Assembly: GCA_947625465.1 (NCBI GenBank)
Contig: CANQOK010000005.1
Location: 1-64,000 of the forward strand
DNA length: 64,000 bases
DNA from: an uncultured Lachnospiraceae bacterium
GTDB lineage: Bacteria > Bacillota > Clostridia > Lachnospirales > Lachnospiraceae
Direction of reading: 5' to 3'
Under the pieces are notes generated by a model that was given only the letters and a program-made list of their open reading frames with translations, did no database searches and was not told the origin of the DNA. Position 1 is the stretch's first letter. Each line of letters begins with the position of its first letter. Of the stretch, positions 47,101 through 54,175 are shown one piece after another. A program made the position numbers and the translations under genes.

Positions 47101-47487
47101 GAACTCCGATAAAACAGATTTTACTTCCTCCAGAAATCCCCGGTAATTCACCTTTTTTGCAAAAACAGACAGTTCCGGCTTCACCTGCTCCAAAACCCGG
47201 CGCAGGATCAGATTTTTCCCGGTATCATCCAAAATCTCCAGAATATCCGTACCGACTTCTTCAAATACGCGGTACGCCAGCCGTTCAAAACTCAGAATAT
47301 CAATATTCAGGACGCCGCGGCACGGATGCATCCGGACAATATCCTTCTGTGTCTGCATCGTAAACTGCGCCGGAACCAGGATCATATACCGGTTTTTCGG
47401 ATGCGCCATCGCTTCTTCGATTAATCGTTTCATCGCGTAATCGGATTTCCCGGAACCGCTTTCGCCAAGGATAAACTGCAGTGCCAT
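44101..47487 (-). CDS. addB: ATP-dependent nuclease subunit B (AddB)
   Basis: 1128 residues. It begins with the P-loop LGESGSGKSDYAMKRL (residues ~7-22) and has a degenerate helicase fold. The C-terminal RecB-like nuclease has IIDYKSGMKQ, and the iron-sulfur clamp is built from an upstream Cys (AACAYCHF) and CDYCAYKNACNF near residue ~1090. AGGAGTGTAAG precedes the ATG. It binds and recognises Chi and cuts the complementary strand. No promoter is evident in the 28-base gap upstream, so it may be read from the HTH-AAA-nuclease gene's promoter. Confidence 0.95.
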   Translation of the reverse strand: MALQFILGESGSGKSDYAMKRLIEEAMAHPKNRYMILVPAQFTMQTQKDIVRMHPCRGVLNIDILSFERLAYRVFEEVGTDILEILDDTGKNLILRRVLEQVKPELSVFAKKVNYRGFLEEVKSVLSEFGQYRIGEAELIRMEESATEKPLLSAKLRDIHVIYNGFREMIAEKYITSEALLEVLSRQISKSKLVNGCYVLIDGFTGFTPVQYQFLEQLLVCCRELVLTAVFSEQAYAKAPEEGELYGLSRSMITKMTDLAVRNQIPIMPCVWMPKPAYRFLESPALEHLERYLFSDEAPAVFTGEQAVYLDGLDSSAEEVEFAAARIHQLVRKQGFRYRDIAIITADMEHYYRLIRDVFSEQDIPVFIDYKRDIMGNPCVELIQSAFMIVEQNYSYESVFRYLRTGMSKIERNGIDLLENFVLAKNVRGHAQYSAAADPDTQTVWDSDTKTIRGEKRETVNAVRNCVGQQLHDFYAAMKKKNATVRDRMTALYQLLEQIEAEKQLEDYAEKFQAEGKMDQSREYLQIWKTVMELFEKVVRLFGDMQISISELREILESGFHEIKVAVIPPGLDEVTAGDTIRTRLTDVKVLFFLGVNDGIVPPASVPGGILSNMDRTFLRQQSFELAPTVREQSAIDRFYLYLALTKASHALYLTYSRTDGDGKVLRPAALTEQVRQVFGQTLPSGEESGSSGQLQKFTGSRALLKYAAGRIGQYRETEPDKMWQEVFSFLKRQPEFRDQVEMIVSGSVYEAENDRLSQAVAHMLYPDAEIRSITRLENYAACAYCHFMQYGLALVPREIYQVESTDIGTLFHNVLEGISGKMEDGTYSWRTLTDEQRHTLVETEVKRVVENFPGDVISSSARNSYMINRLNRMADRTVWVLCRQIRQGAFEPAYYEFDSGNGRIDRIDLYEGEDAVYLKIIDYKSGMKQFSLADAYFGLQMQLVWYLQDAAKKLKTEFQKEIRPGAIFYYHIQDPYVKKAEPDYLKVFLMSGLVNSRVEVIENLDRELSEQKESSVIPVRYTKNGAIDYRSKTATEAQFAALQNYITEKAETIQQKIRSGHIEKNPYQKGKKTPCDYCAYKNACNFDPRFPGFSYRTLKHMKTDVIWEQMEKGGQANELDREPEKGD

Positions 47488-47515
47488 TTTTCTTACACTC
47501 CTGTCTTTCTATTTA

Positions 47516-49375
47516 TCAACTAACTGCAATTTCAACTTTTTTGCCGCTGAAGGCAACACCGTATTTATATACGGTTTGAATACCTGCGGCAGTCATTTCC
47601 GTATCGTATTTCTGATCGACAATCTGTTTGAGCGCTTTTTCAGACAATCGTCTCAGTTCCGCTTCCGAACAGTTCTTTGCAGCTTTCAATTCGATTAAAA
47701 TGCCGGGCAAATTTCCCTTTGTAGGCCTGAGCTGAATATCATATCTGCCATCGCCGGATTCTCTGTTGGAAGAAACTAACGAGCCGCCAAGCAGGGCACA
47801 CATCCCAAGCATAAAGCCGTGGTAAAAGTTTTCACCCACCGTATCAAATACGCTTACCGACTGTGTCAGCAGGGTTTGTATCAGTTCTTTCAGTCTGGTA
47901 TGATTGCCGGAGAAAATCGCTTCCTGAATCGCAATGGCGATCGGCTGCGGAATAATATCGTTCAGCTTCTGTAAAATCTCCTTGTGGTAGACAAGCGAAA
48001 TTTCTTTATTCGGCAGAGCCACCTCGCACATAAAGTCTCCGTTAAACGATGGCGTGGTTTTCAGCACCTTTAAGTAACCCGCAACCAACAGGAAGCTGTA
48101 AATCGTGGAAGGATTATTCTTGATCTGCGGATAGATCACGCCCGTATCAATATAAGTCGTAAACGATTCTCCGCTGACGAGAGAGGTCAGCTTTTCATAG
48201 ATTTCTCTGTCTGCCTCGGCAATGATCTCGCCGATAATATCGTTGCTCCCCGTGGATTGCCAAAACGTCCTCGGCTCGCACTCATTGCTGAAGTAGTTGA
48301 TCACCGACCATGGGTTAAATATTTCGGTTTTGCCGAAACGGTAACCGTCATACCATTCGCAAAGCTCCTCATACCGATCAGAAACTCCGTAATATGCTGC
48401 CATTTCTTTTACTTCATCAGAGGTAAACCCGAAGTAAGCACTGTATTTGTTATCCAATACGGAATGAATCGTAAGATTGTTAAGACCGCTGAAAATACTT
48501 TCCTTTGCAACGCGGAGGATGCCAGTCAGAAATCCGTAAGATAAATGCCTGTTGTCTTTCAGCCCGCCTGAGAAAAGATTACGCATAAAGAGAATAACGT
48601 TATCGTAATAATTCTTCATATATCCCTGCTGAATCGGAATATCATACTCGTCAATGATAATGATGGGCGCTGTGCCGTGATGTTTATGGAGCATACCGGA
48701 CAAATTAAGAAGGGCGCCGGACAACTCGACTTCATTTACATTCCCGGACAACAGATTTTCAAATGCTTTCTTTTCATACGCATTACACTGCGCAGAGGTC
48801 TGCAGCTCGATATGACGGGCTGCTTCTTTGGAAAAAACTTCCTTAATGGCGTCAACAGTTTCTTCCCATGTGTTAAACTTGATGTCTTTAAAAGTAATAA
48901 AGATAACCGGATATTTCCCCTGATAGTCACGGTATTTTTTCCCGCAGGTCCAAATCTTTTTGTCTCTGAAATAAACGGATGTATCTTCGTCTGTCTTTTC
49001 AAAAAAAGTGCGGAACATATCCATATTCAAGGTCTTTCCGAAACGGCGCGGACGGGTAAAAAGAGATACCATAGGACGTTCATCGATGAACTCTTTAATC
49101 ATCATCGTTTTGTCAATATAGTAATATTCCGACGATGCCAATCGATAATCGGAAATGCCGACCGGCAGCGGTAAATTTGCCTGACGGGCAGCCTTTTTGT
49201 ATTGGCCGGTTTTTACACGGCCATCCTCCGGCTTATCCGTATTGACAGGAATGCGCCATGTTTTTCCCTGTTTAACTGCACCTTTGATTTTTCCCTCTTT
49301 GCAGAGTGCCGACACTCTTCTCTCGCTTATATTCCAAAGTCTTGCGGCATCTTTTACAAACATGGTTTCAGGCAT
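47516..49375 (-). CDS. HTH-AAA-ATPase-PD-(D/E)XK nuclease-like protein
   Basis: About 619 residues. The N-terminal ~45 residues form an excisionase-like HTH (MFVKDAARLWNISERRVSAL). An AAA-ATPase_like domain (PF09820-type) follows, with P-loop RPRRFGKT and Walker B IIIIDEYD. The C-terminus is a PD-(D/E)XK domain (PF08011-type): GRYDIQLRPTKGN and ILIELKAAKN. Proteins of this type are abundant in gut anaerobes and their function is not established. The N-terminal DNA-binding fusion is less usual. The ATG at 49375 follows GAGGAGG; a GTG at 49393 would swallow that site. The promoter carries phased repeats. It is directly upstream of addBA. Confidence 0.8.
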   Translation of the reverse strand: MPETMFVKDAARLWNISERRVSALCKEGKIKGAVKQGKTWRIPVNTDKPEDGRVKTGQYKKAARQANLPLPVGISDYRLASSEYYYIDKTMMIKEFIDERPMVSLFTRPRRFGKTLNMDMFRTFFEKTDEDTSVYFRDKKIWTCGKKYRDYQGKYPVIFITFKDIKFNTWEETVDAIKEVFSKEAARHIELQTSAQCNAYEKKAFENLLSGNVNEVELSGALLNLSGMLHKHHGTAPIIIIDEYDIPIQQGYMKNYYDNVILFMRNLFSGGLKDNRHLSYGFLTGILRVAKESIFSGLNNLTIHSVLDNKYSAYFGFTSDEVKEMAAYYGVSDRYEELCEWYDGYRFGKTEIFNPWSVINYFSNECEPRTFWQSTGSNDIIGEIIAEADREIYEKLTSLVSGESFTTYIDTGVIYPQIKNNPSTIYSFLLVAGYLKVLKTTPSFNGDFMCEVALPNKEISLVYHKEILQKLNDIIPQPIAIAIQEAIFSGNHTRLKELIQTLLTQSVSVFDTVGENFYHGFMLGMCALLGGSLVSSNRESGDGRYDIQLRPTKGNLPGILIELKAAKNCSEAELRRLSEKALKQIVDQKYDTEMTAAGIQTVYKYGVAFSGKKVEIAVS

Positions 49376-49409
49376 TGAGCGGTACCTCCTCACAAAAATT
49401 CATATCAAT

Positions 49410-49439
49410 ATTATATCCTATTATTCGGAAGTTTGTCAA
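49410..49439 (-). promoter_or_regulatory. Sigma-A promoter of the HTH-AAA-nuclease gene
   Basis: Minus strand: TTGACA (49439-49434), 18-base spacer, TATAAT (49415-49410), both hexamers perfect. TATTCGGAA repeats overlap the spacer and lie just upstream of the -35 box. Confidence 0.8.
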
Positions 49440-49486
49440 TAATATTCGGAATAATATCATTCTTTTTTTGATATTATTCTTTTTAA
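49422..49486. repeat. Phased direct repeats and inverted repeat at the HTH-AAA-nuclease promoter
   Basis: TATTCGGAA occurs at 49422-49430 and 49443-49451, 21 bp apart (two helical turns). Just beyond, GAATAATATC (49449-49458) is mirrored by GATATTATTC (49470-49479) around a T-rich loop. Such an arrangement fits binding sites for a dimeric repressor or for the gene's own HTH. Confidence 0.6.
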
Positions 49487-49500
49487 GGCTGACAGTACAA

Positions 49501-49543
49501 AAAAACACTTTGGGGCACCTTCCGTGCGGAGGGTGCCCCAAAG
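49501..49543 (-). terminator. Strong terminator after the DUF6465-like gene
   Basis: Minus strand: a ~16-bp stem, CTTTGGGGCACC... pairing with ...GGTGCCCCAAAG (arms 49543-49528 and 49523-49508), loop of four, then TGTTTTTTTG. Confidence 0.9.
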
Positions 49544-49574
49544 TATTCTCTTCAACATTCTGTTGTTTTTCGTC

Positions 49575-50003
49575 TTATAAATCTACTGAACCGGTCTCTT
49601 TTTCATTAATTACCCAGTAAGCCTTGCTTTCTTCCGGCTTGATATACAGATCCACTTTCTTAATCGAAGATGCTCTGTGTCCTGCGTTTACCCAGTCAGT
49701 CTTAACCTGCTCCAGTACCTTCTTCGGTTCGATCTCGGCGTCCTGATACTGCACATAAACAGTTGCCTCAGCCTCTTTCTTCGGAGCGGCTGCTTTCTTA
49801 GCGGCTGTCTTCTTCACGGGTTCCTTCTTTGCAGCTTCTTTCTTCGGAGCTTCTTTCTTAACCGGTTTCTCTTCCTTAACTGCTGCCGGTGCTGCTTTCT
49901 TTTCTTCTGTCTTAACTGCTGCCTTTGTCTCTTCTGCCTTAACTGCTGCCTTCTTCTCTTCTGTCTTAACCGCTGCTGTCTTTGCTACTGTTTGATTTGC
50001 CAT
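49575..50003 (-). CDS. Lys/Ala-rich basic protein, DUF6465-like
   Basis: 142 residues. Residues ~5-85 are low-complexity Lys/Ala/Glu with 9-residue repeats of the type KAAVKTEEK followed by KKEAAKKEPVKK, resembling histone H1 tails. The C-terminal ~55 residues form a compact domain (ATVYVQYQDAEIEPKKVLEQ to YWVINEKETGSVDL) that I associate with DUF6465. DNA or wall binding through the basic tail is possible; the function is unknown. The ATG at 50003 has GAGGAGG 6 bases upstream and a perfect-spacing promoter at 50068-50096. A strong terminator follows, so it is a single-gene, probably highly expressed unit. Confidence 0.75.
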   Translation of the reverse strand: MANQTVAKTAAVKTEEKKAAVKAEETKAAVKTEEKKAAPAAVKEEKPVKKEAPKKEAAKKEPVKKTAAKKAAAPKKEAEATVYVQYQDAEIEPKKVLEQVKTDWVNAGHRASSIKKVDLYIKPEESKAYWVINEKETGSVDL

Positions 50004-50067
50004 GAAATCCTCCTCATCTTCTACAGTCTGCGCCTGTAGGTACATATGTATTATAGCTTTCGGTCTG

Positions 50068-50096
50068 TTTATATCGCATCTGTCTGTTTTTGTCAA
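50068..50096 (-). promoter_or_regulatory. Sigma-A promoter of the DUF6465-like gene
   Basis: Minus strand: TTGACA (50096-50091), 17-base spacer, TATAAA (50073-50068). Confidence 0.8.
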
Positions 50097-50219
50097 GTGA
50101 TTCAAAAATTTTCGTGATTTTTTCATCTATTTTCCTTTTTAGGAATCTTCTTTTATGCATATTTTCACTTTTTTCCAAATATATTGAAGCAGAGAATAAA
50201 AAAGGAGTACATATTTACT

Positions 50220-50660
50220 ATGCCAAAACAGCCCAAAATTATGGTTTTCCATTTAAAAGAGTTTTTGTATACCCTGATTTTTCTTCTGCTGGGAGCCGCT
50301 TTTATCGTGCTTTTGATCACAATGTTTTTCTCGGACGGAGACGATTCCGACAGCTCCGAACAGACAGAGCAGGCGGCTTATACGGCAGGCGTATACACCA
50401 CATCCATCACTATGAATCAGTCCCCGATGGAGCTGGAAGTTACGGTAGACGCAGACCGGATCAATTCCATCCGGCTGATCCATACCGACGAAGCGGTTCT
50501 TGCCATGTATCCGCTGGTCCAGTCTTCTGTCGAAGATCTCGAGCGGCAGATCGTTTCCGCTCAGTCCCTGGAAAATATCACCTGTGAAAAAAACGCGGAA
50601 TACACCTATGCTGTCCTGTTAAACGCAATCCGTTCCACTTTAAATAAAGCGAAACAATGA
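50220..50660 (+). CDS. Small membrane-anchored protein with a degenerate FMN-binding-like domain
   Basis: 146 residues. One N-terminal membrane helix (FLLLGAAFIVLLITMFF, ~20-36), then an acidic Ser/Asp linker, then ~95 outside residues. The order AGVYTTSITMNQSPMELEV, VDADRINSIRLIHTDE and YAVLLNAIRSTLNKA resembles the FMN_bind fold (GTYTG..., DGKI..., final helix). The SGAT flavin-attachment motif is absent (CEKNAEYT in its place), so flavin binding is doubtful. The ATG at 50220 has AAAGGAG 13 bases upstream. It converges on nadE with only 6 bases between the stop codons. Confidence 0.6.
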   Translation: MPKQPKIMVFHLKEFLYTLIFLLLGAAFIVLLITMFFSDGDDSDSSEQTEQAAYTAGVYTTSITMNQSPMELEVTVDADRINSIRLIHTDEAVLAMYPLVQSSVEDLERQIVSAQSLENITCEKNAEYTYAVLLNAIRSTLNKAKQ

Positions 50661-50666
50661 CCGCTG

Positions 50667-52577
50667 CTATTCCTGCTCCAGTTCATCGATCCACTGGCGA
50701 ACCGAAGCGTCGCTTGGCATCCGCAGATCTCCCCGGGGAGAAACCGCGACAGATCCCACTTTCGGTCCGTCCGGCAGACAGGATCGTTTAAACTGCTGAG
50801 AGAAAAAGCGCCGGTAAAAAACCTTCAGCCATTTCAGAACAACCGCCTCCTCATAGGCGTTTCCAAACGCCTGCTTTGCCAGATACAAAATCTTTCCGGG
50901 CGGACAGCCCCAGCGCAGCATATGATACAGGAAGAAATCATGCAGTTCATACGGTCCTACCAGATCTTCCGTTTTCTGCGCGATCTTCCCGTCTCCCGCA
51001 GGCGGCAGCAATTCCGGACTGACCGGAGTATCCAGAATATCGTACAGTACCTCTGCCAGACCGGTATCCTGACAGGTATCGGCATAGTAACGGACCAGAT
51101 GGCGGACCAGCGTCTTGGGTACGGAGGCGTTTACCCCATACATGGACATATGGTCGCCGTTATAGGTCGCCCAGCCCAGCGCCAGTTCAGACATATCTCC
51201 GGTTCCGATCACCATGCCGTTCTGTTCATTGGCAATATCCATCAGCAGATAGGTACGCTGCCTGGCCTGCGCGTTTTCATAGGTGATATCCTTCACTGCC
51301 GGATCATGCCCAATATTTTCAAAATGCTGCATCACAGCCTGTCCGATCGGAATTTCGGCAAACGAAGCGCCCAGTTTTCGGATCAGCTCCTGCGCGTTCT
51401 GATACGTCCTGTCTGTCGTCCCAAATCCCGGCATGGTTACTGCCATAATTCCCTTGTGCTCCAATTTCAGCAGATCAAACGCATATGCGGTTACCAGCAG
51501 CGCCAGCGTGGAATCCAGGCCGCCGGAAATCCCGATCACCGCAGTTTTACAGTTCGTATGCTCCAGACGCTTTTTCAGTCCTCTCGCCTGCAGCTCCAGG
51601 ATTTCCTTACATCTGCGCTCCCGGTCTTCTGTCTGTGCCGGCACAAACGGCGCCGGATCAATGTACCGCGATAAAACTCCGTCCGTATTCTGAAACGCGA
51701 AGATAATTTCTCTCCATCCCTCCGCGCGGTTGGCGTATGTCGTCATCCGCCGGCGCTCCCCTGTCAGCCGCTCTGTATCAATATCCGCGCAGACCGTTTC
51801 GTTTTGAAATTTGCGGGCTTCCGCCAGCAGGATTCCGTTCTCCGCGATCAGATTATGCCCCGCGTAAACCAGATCGGTTGTGGATTCTCCCTCTCCGGCG
51901 TCCGCGTAAACATAAGCGCCGACCAGCCGCGCCGACTGACTGCGCACCAAGTCTCTGCGATAACTGTCCTTTCCCGTTACCTCATCGCTGGCGGAACAGT
52001 TCGCGATCACGGTTGCGCCCGCCATCGCCAGATGCACACTGGGCGGATCCGGAACCCACAGGTCCTCGCAGATTTCAATGCCCAGTACAAAAGAATCCAT
52101 GTTTGCTTCTTTGAATAACAGGTCTGTCCCAAACGGAACACACTGTCCGCCGATATCAATCTCCTCCCGAAGCCCCGTTCCGCCGGTAAAATGCCTCGCC
52201 TCATAAAATTCGGAATAATTGGGCAAATGGGTTTTCGGCACGATCCCCAGTATCTTTCCTTCAAATAAAACCGCCGCTCCGTTATACAGCTTGTTCCGGT
52301 GTACAACCGGCAGTCCGACCACTGCCACCATATCCGTTCCCACCGTAAATTTTGCGATTTCCAGCAGACTGTTCTCTGCCGCTTTCAGCAGATGCTGCTG
52401 CCAGAACAGATCGCTGCAGGTATAGCCGGTAATGCATAATTCCGGAAATACCCCCAGCTTCACGCCCTGCGCCGCCATCTCTCCGATCAGCCTGCAGATC
52501 TCTTTTGTATTATGCTTACAGTCTGCCACCCGGATGGACGGGGTGGCAGCCGCAACTTTTATAAATCCGTAGCTCAT
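50667..52577 (-). CDS. nadE: Glutamine-dependent NAD+ synthetase
   Basis: 636 residues, the two-domain form. The N-terminal nitrilase-type amidase (1-~290) has the catalytic Glu in GVFPELCITGY, Lys in PKTHLPNYSEFYE and Cys in GIEICEDLWVPD. The C-terminal synthetase has the ATP-pyrophosphatase loop ISGGLDSTLALL. It converts deamido-NAD to NAD with ammonia from glutamine. AAGGAGTCAAC precedes the ATG and a consensus-like promoter lies at 52614-52642. Confidence 0.95.
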   Translation of the reverse strand: MSYGFIKVAAATPSIRVADCKHNTKEICRLIGEMAAQGVKLGVFPELCITGYTCSDLFWQQHLLKAAENSLLEIAKFTVGTDMVAVVGLPVVHRNKLYNGAAVLFEGKILGIVPKTHLPNYSEFYEARHFTGGTGLREEIDIGGQCVPFGTDLLFKEANMDSFVLGIEICEDLWVPDPPSVHLAMAGATVIANCSASDEVTGKDSYRRDLVRSQSARLVGAYVYADAGEGESTTDLVYAGHNLIAENGILLAEARKFQNETVCADIDTERLTGERRRMTTYANRAEGWREIIFAFQNTDGVLSRYIDPAPFVPAQTEDRERRCKEILELQARGLKKRLEHTNCKTAVIGISGGLDSTLALLVTAYAFDLLKLEHKGIMAVTMPGFGTTDRTYQNAQELIRKLGASFAEIPIGQAVMQHFENIGHDPAVKDITYENAQARQRTYLLMDIANEQNGMVIGTGDMSELALGWATYNGDHMSMYGVNASVPKTLVRHLVRYYADTCQDTGLAEVLYDILDTPVSPELLPPAGDGKIAQKTEDLVGPYELHDFFLYHMLRWGCPPGKILYLAKQAFGNAYEEAVVLKWLKVFYRRFFSQQFKRSCLPDGPKVGSVAVSPRGDLRMPSDASVRQWIDELEQE

Positions 52578-52613
52578 GTTGACTCCTTATGTCCGTTTCC
52601 GTTATTTTTTTAC

Positions 52614-52642
52614 AGTATAGTACAATCCCCCGGTTCCGTCAA
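52614..52642 (-). promoter_or_regulatory. Sigma-A promoter of nadE
   Basis: Minus strand: TTGACG (52642-52637), 17-base spacer, TATACT (52619-52614), about 37 bases before the ATG. Confidence 0.75.
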
Positions 52643-52647
52643 ATTAT

Positions 52648-53556
52648 TTATTGAGATACCAGAAAGGTTTCATAACCGTCCATACGGAGCCGCCGTTCCA
52701 TCAATACCGCATTATCCAGATAGCGGTAAGCGCCTACCTGTACTTTATAATAAGGACTCTGATACAGTACAAATGCCGGATATCCGCTCATCTGCAGACG
52801 GTAAGACAACCGCTCCGCCAGCTGCTGATTTTCAAACGCTCCCACCTGTACCCGGTAAAGCGGATCCTGAGAGATATACGGTCCGCGCCGCATCTGCATC
52901 TGGGATTCTCCCGCCTGGTACTGCGGACTTTCCGAGTTCTCTTCTTCCGTATTTTCCAGCGCCGGATTTATTTCCAGTTCTGTCACGGGATCGGCTGCCG
53001 GCTGTACAGCCGCCTCTGCCGCCGCCTGTGTATTTAAGGTTTCCAGGATTCCGTCGGCAATGGCGCGGGCAATCTCGTCAAACTGACTGTCAAACTTCGC
53101 GTTATCCGCCTCATTATCAATAAATCCCGCTTCCACCAGCAGCGCGGGCATTCTGGTCCTCCGCAGCACAACCAGATTGGGACGTTCGATCACACCCCGG
53201 TTGGCAAACCCCAGTTCCGCCAGATTTGCGTTAATCGCCCTTGCCATATCGGCCTTAATACCTTCGTCATTGTAAACCAGAGTTTCCACTCCGGTTCCCG
53301 TATTGGGAGTCGGCAGCGCGTTTCGATGGATCGATACAAAATAATCCGCATCCGTCCGGTTTCCCATCTGTGCTTTTTCAAACGGCGTATGATAAACATC
53401 CGTCGTTCTGGTATATTCCACATCTACCCCGTTATTTTCCAGAATTTCTCCCACCGCAAGCGCGAGCGCGAGGTTATCGTCTTTCTCCTGTCTGCCTTCA
53501 TACACCGCGCCCGGATCCGAGCCGCCATGTCCAGCATCTAATACCACCTTTGCCAT
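52648..53556 (-). CDS. CwlC-like N-acetylmuramoyl-L-alanine amidase with two SPOR repeats
   Basis: 302 residues. The Amidase_3 domain starts at once (KVVLDAGHGGSDPGAV), with FVSIHRNAL and LLVEAGFIDN as the other active-site segments. A linker (~180-228) leads to two SPOR repeats: YRVQVGAFENQQLAERLSYR and YKVQVGAYRYLDNAVLMERR. There is no signal peptide. This is the architecture of B. subtilis CwlC, a mother-cell lysis enzyme made under sigma-K. SPOR domains bind denuded glycan strands. The ribosome site GGAGGA is partly inside a hairpin, and a sigma-K-like promoter overlaps it. Cortex or mother-cell wall lysis is the inferred role. Confidence 0.85.
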   Translation of the reverse strand: MAKVVLDAGHGGSDPGAVYEGRQEKDDNLALALAVGEILENNGVDVEYTRTTDVYHTPFEKAQMGNRTDADYFVSIHRNALPTPNTGTGVETLVYNDEGIKADMARAINANLAELGFANRGVIERPNLVVLRRTRMPALLVEAGFIDNEADNAKFDSQFDEIARAIADGILETLNTQAAAEAAVQPAADPVTELEINPALENTEEENSESPQYQAGESQMQMRRGPYISQDPLYRVQVGAFENQQLAERLSYRLQMSGYPAFVLYQSPYYKVQVGAYRYLDNAVLMERRLRMDGYETFLVSQ

Positions 53557-53599
53557 AAAAAAATCCTCCGCATATGCCTTCTAAATCAGCATATGCGGA
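53557..53599 (-). terminator. Hairpin plus T7 run that is both a blaI terminator and part of the amidase leader
   Basis: Minus strand: TCCGCATATGC (53599-53589), 11-base loop, GCATATGCGGA (53577-53567), then GGATTTTTTT directly followed by the amidase ATG. It looks like an intrinsic terminator for the BlaI-like gene. The 3' arm contains three bases of the amidase GGAGG. Confidence 0.75.
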
Positions 53600-53613
53600 A
53601 GATTGCTTTTTGT
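53587..53613 (-). promoter_or_regulatory. Possible sigma-K-type promoter of the CwlC-like amidase
   Basis: Minus strand: AC (53613-53612), 16 bases, CATATGCTG (53595-53587). The sigma-K pattern, from memory, is AC-N16-CATAnnnTA; only the last base differs. The -10 lies in the 5' arm of the hairpin. Confidence 0.4.
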
Positions 53614-53625
53614 TCTCTTGAAAAA

Positions 53626-54021
53626 CTATTTGGAATCCAATTTTGCCAGTTCTGACTGAATCTTCTGTATCTCTTCGTGAGACATCTTTTTCTCATGCAG
53701 CATGCAGGTGATCATTTCCACAATATCGTTCTTATACCAGAAATTCAGCGCTTCCCGCATGAGCTTCTGCCTGTACTCCTTTTCACTCTTTAAAGCATGT
53801 ACATAAGAATATCTTCCCTTCCGATATGTGGTTGCAAATTCCTTATCCGAAAGATGCAGCAAAAATGTAACGACTGTGGTTTTCGCATATTCCTTCCCAT
53901 ACTTCGTATTCAGAAGATTGATCAGATTCGGAACCGATATATCTTCTCCCGCATCCCAAATCGCTTTCATGATAACAGTTTCGCTTGTGCTTAAATTCCG
54001 ATCTTTTTTTTCAAAATCCAT
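53626..54021 (-). CDS. BlaI/MecI/CopY-family repressor
   Basis: 131 residues. The winged helix is at ~10-75 (ETVIMKAIWDAGEDISVPNL, then TTVVTFLLHLSDKEF), followed by a helical dimerisation domain. In known members proteolysis by a BlaR-type sensor or copper relieves repression. No blaR1 or beta-lactamase gene is next to it, so the target and signal are unknown. AAAGGAGGG lies 6 bases before the ATG. A single-gene unit with its own promoter and terminator. Confidence 0.88.
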   Translation of the reverse strand: MDFEKKDRNLSTSETVIMKAIWDAGEDISVPNLINLLNTKYGKEYAKTTVVTFLLHLSDKEFATTYRKGRYSYVHALKSEKEYRQKLMREALNFWYKNDIVEMITCMLHEKKMSHEEIQKIQSELAKLDSK

Positions 54022-54042
54022 GTGAATCCCTCCTTTTCATTT

Positions 54043-54071
54043 ATGATATTAGTTTCGTCTGAATTTTGCAA
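54043..54071 (-). promoter_or_regulatory. Promoter of the BlaI-family gene
   Basis: Minus strand: TTGCAA (54071-54066), 17-base spacer, TATCAT (54048-54043). Confidence 0.55.
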
Positions 54072-54099
54072 GTGTTTTTTTCATTTTTTTATAAAAAAA

Positions 54100-54170
54100 G
54101 CAAAAAAATTGCACAAAATAATTCTTACTATGCCAAAAATTGCTTATTTCGGAATTATTCTGTGCAAATT
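54100..54170 (-). terminator. Long inverted repeat with T run after the lipoprotein gene
   Basis: Arms of 19 bases (54152-54170 and 54106-54124; GAATTATTCTGTGCAAATT against its near-complement) around a 27-base loop. On the minus strand it begins 5 bases after the lipoprotein stop and ends in a T-rich run. A terminator is most likely, despite the large loop. Confidence 0.65.
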
Positions 54171-54175
54171 ACCGC

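Noticed and set aside
50100..50219. Sigma-E-like promoter (GCATATT, then AATATATT) before the small membrane protein
   Set aside because: The -10 matches too poorly in a strongly AT-rich stretch to be separated from chance.
54106..54170. 19-bp inverted repeat as a MITE or attachment site
   Set aside because: No second copy and no target duplication is seen; its place right after a stop codon and before a T run fits a terminator.
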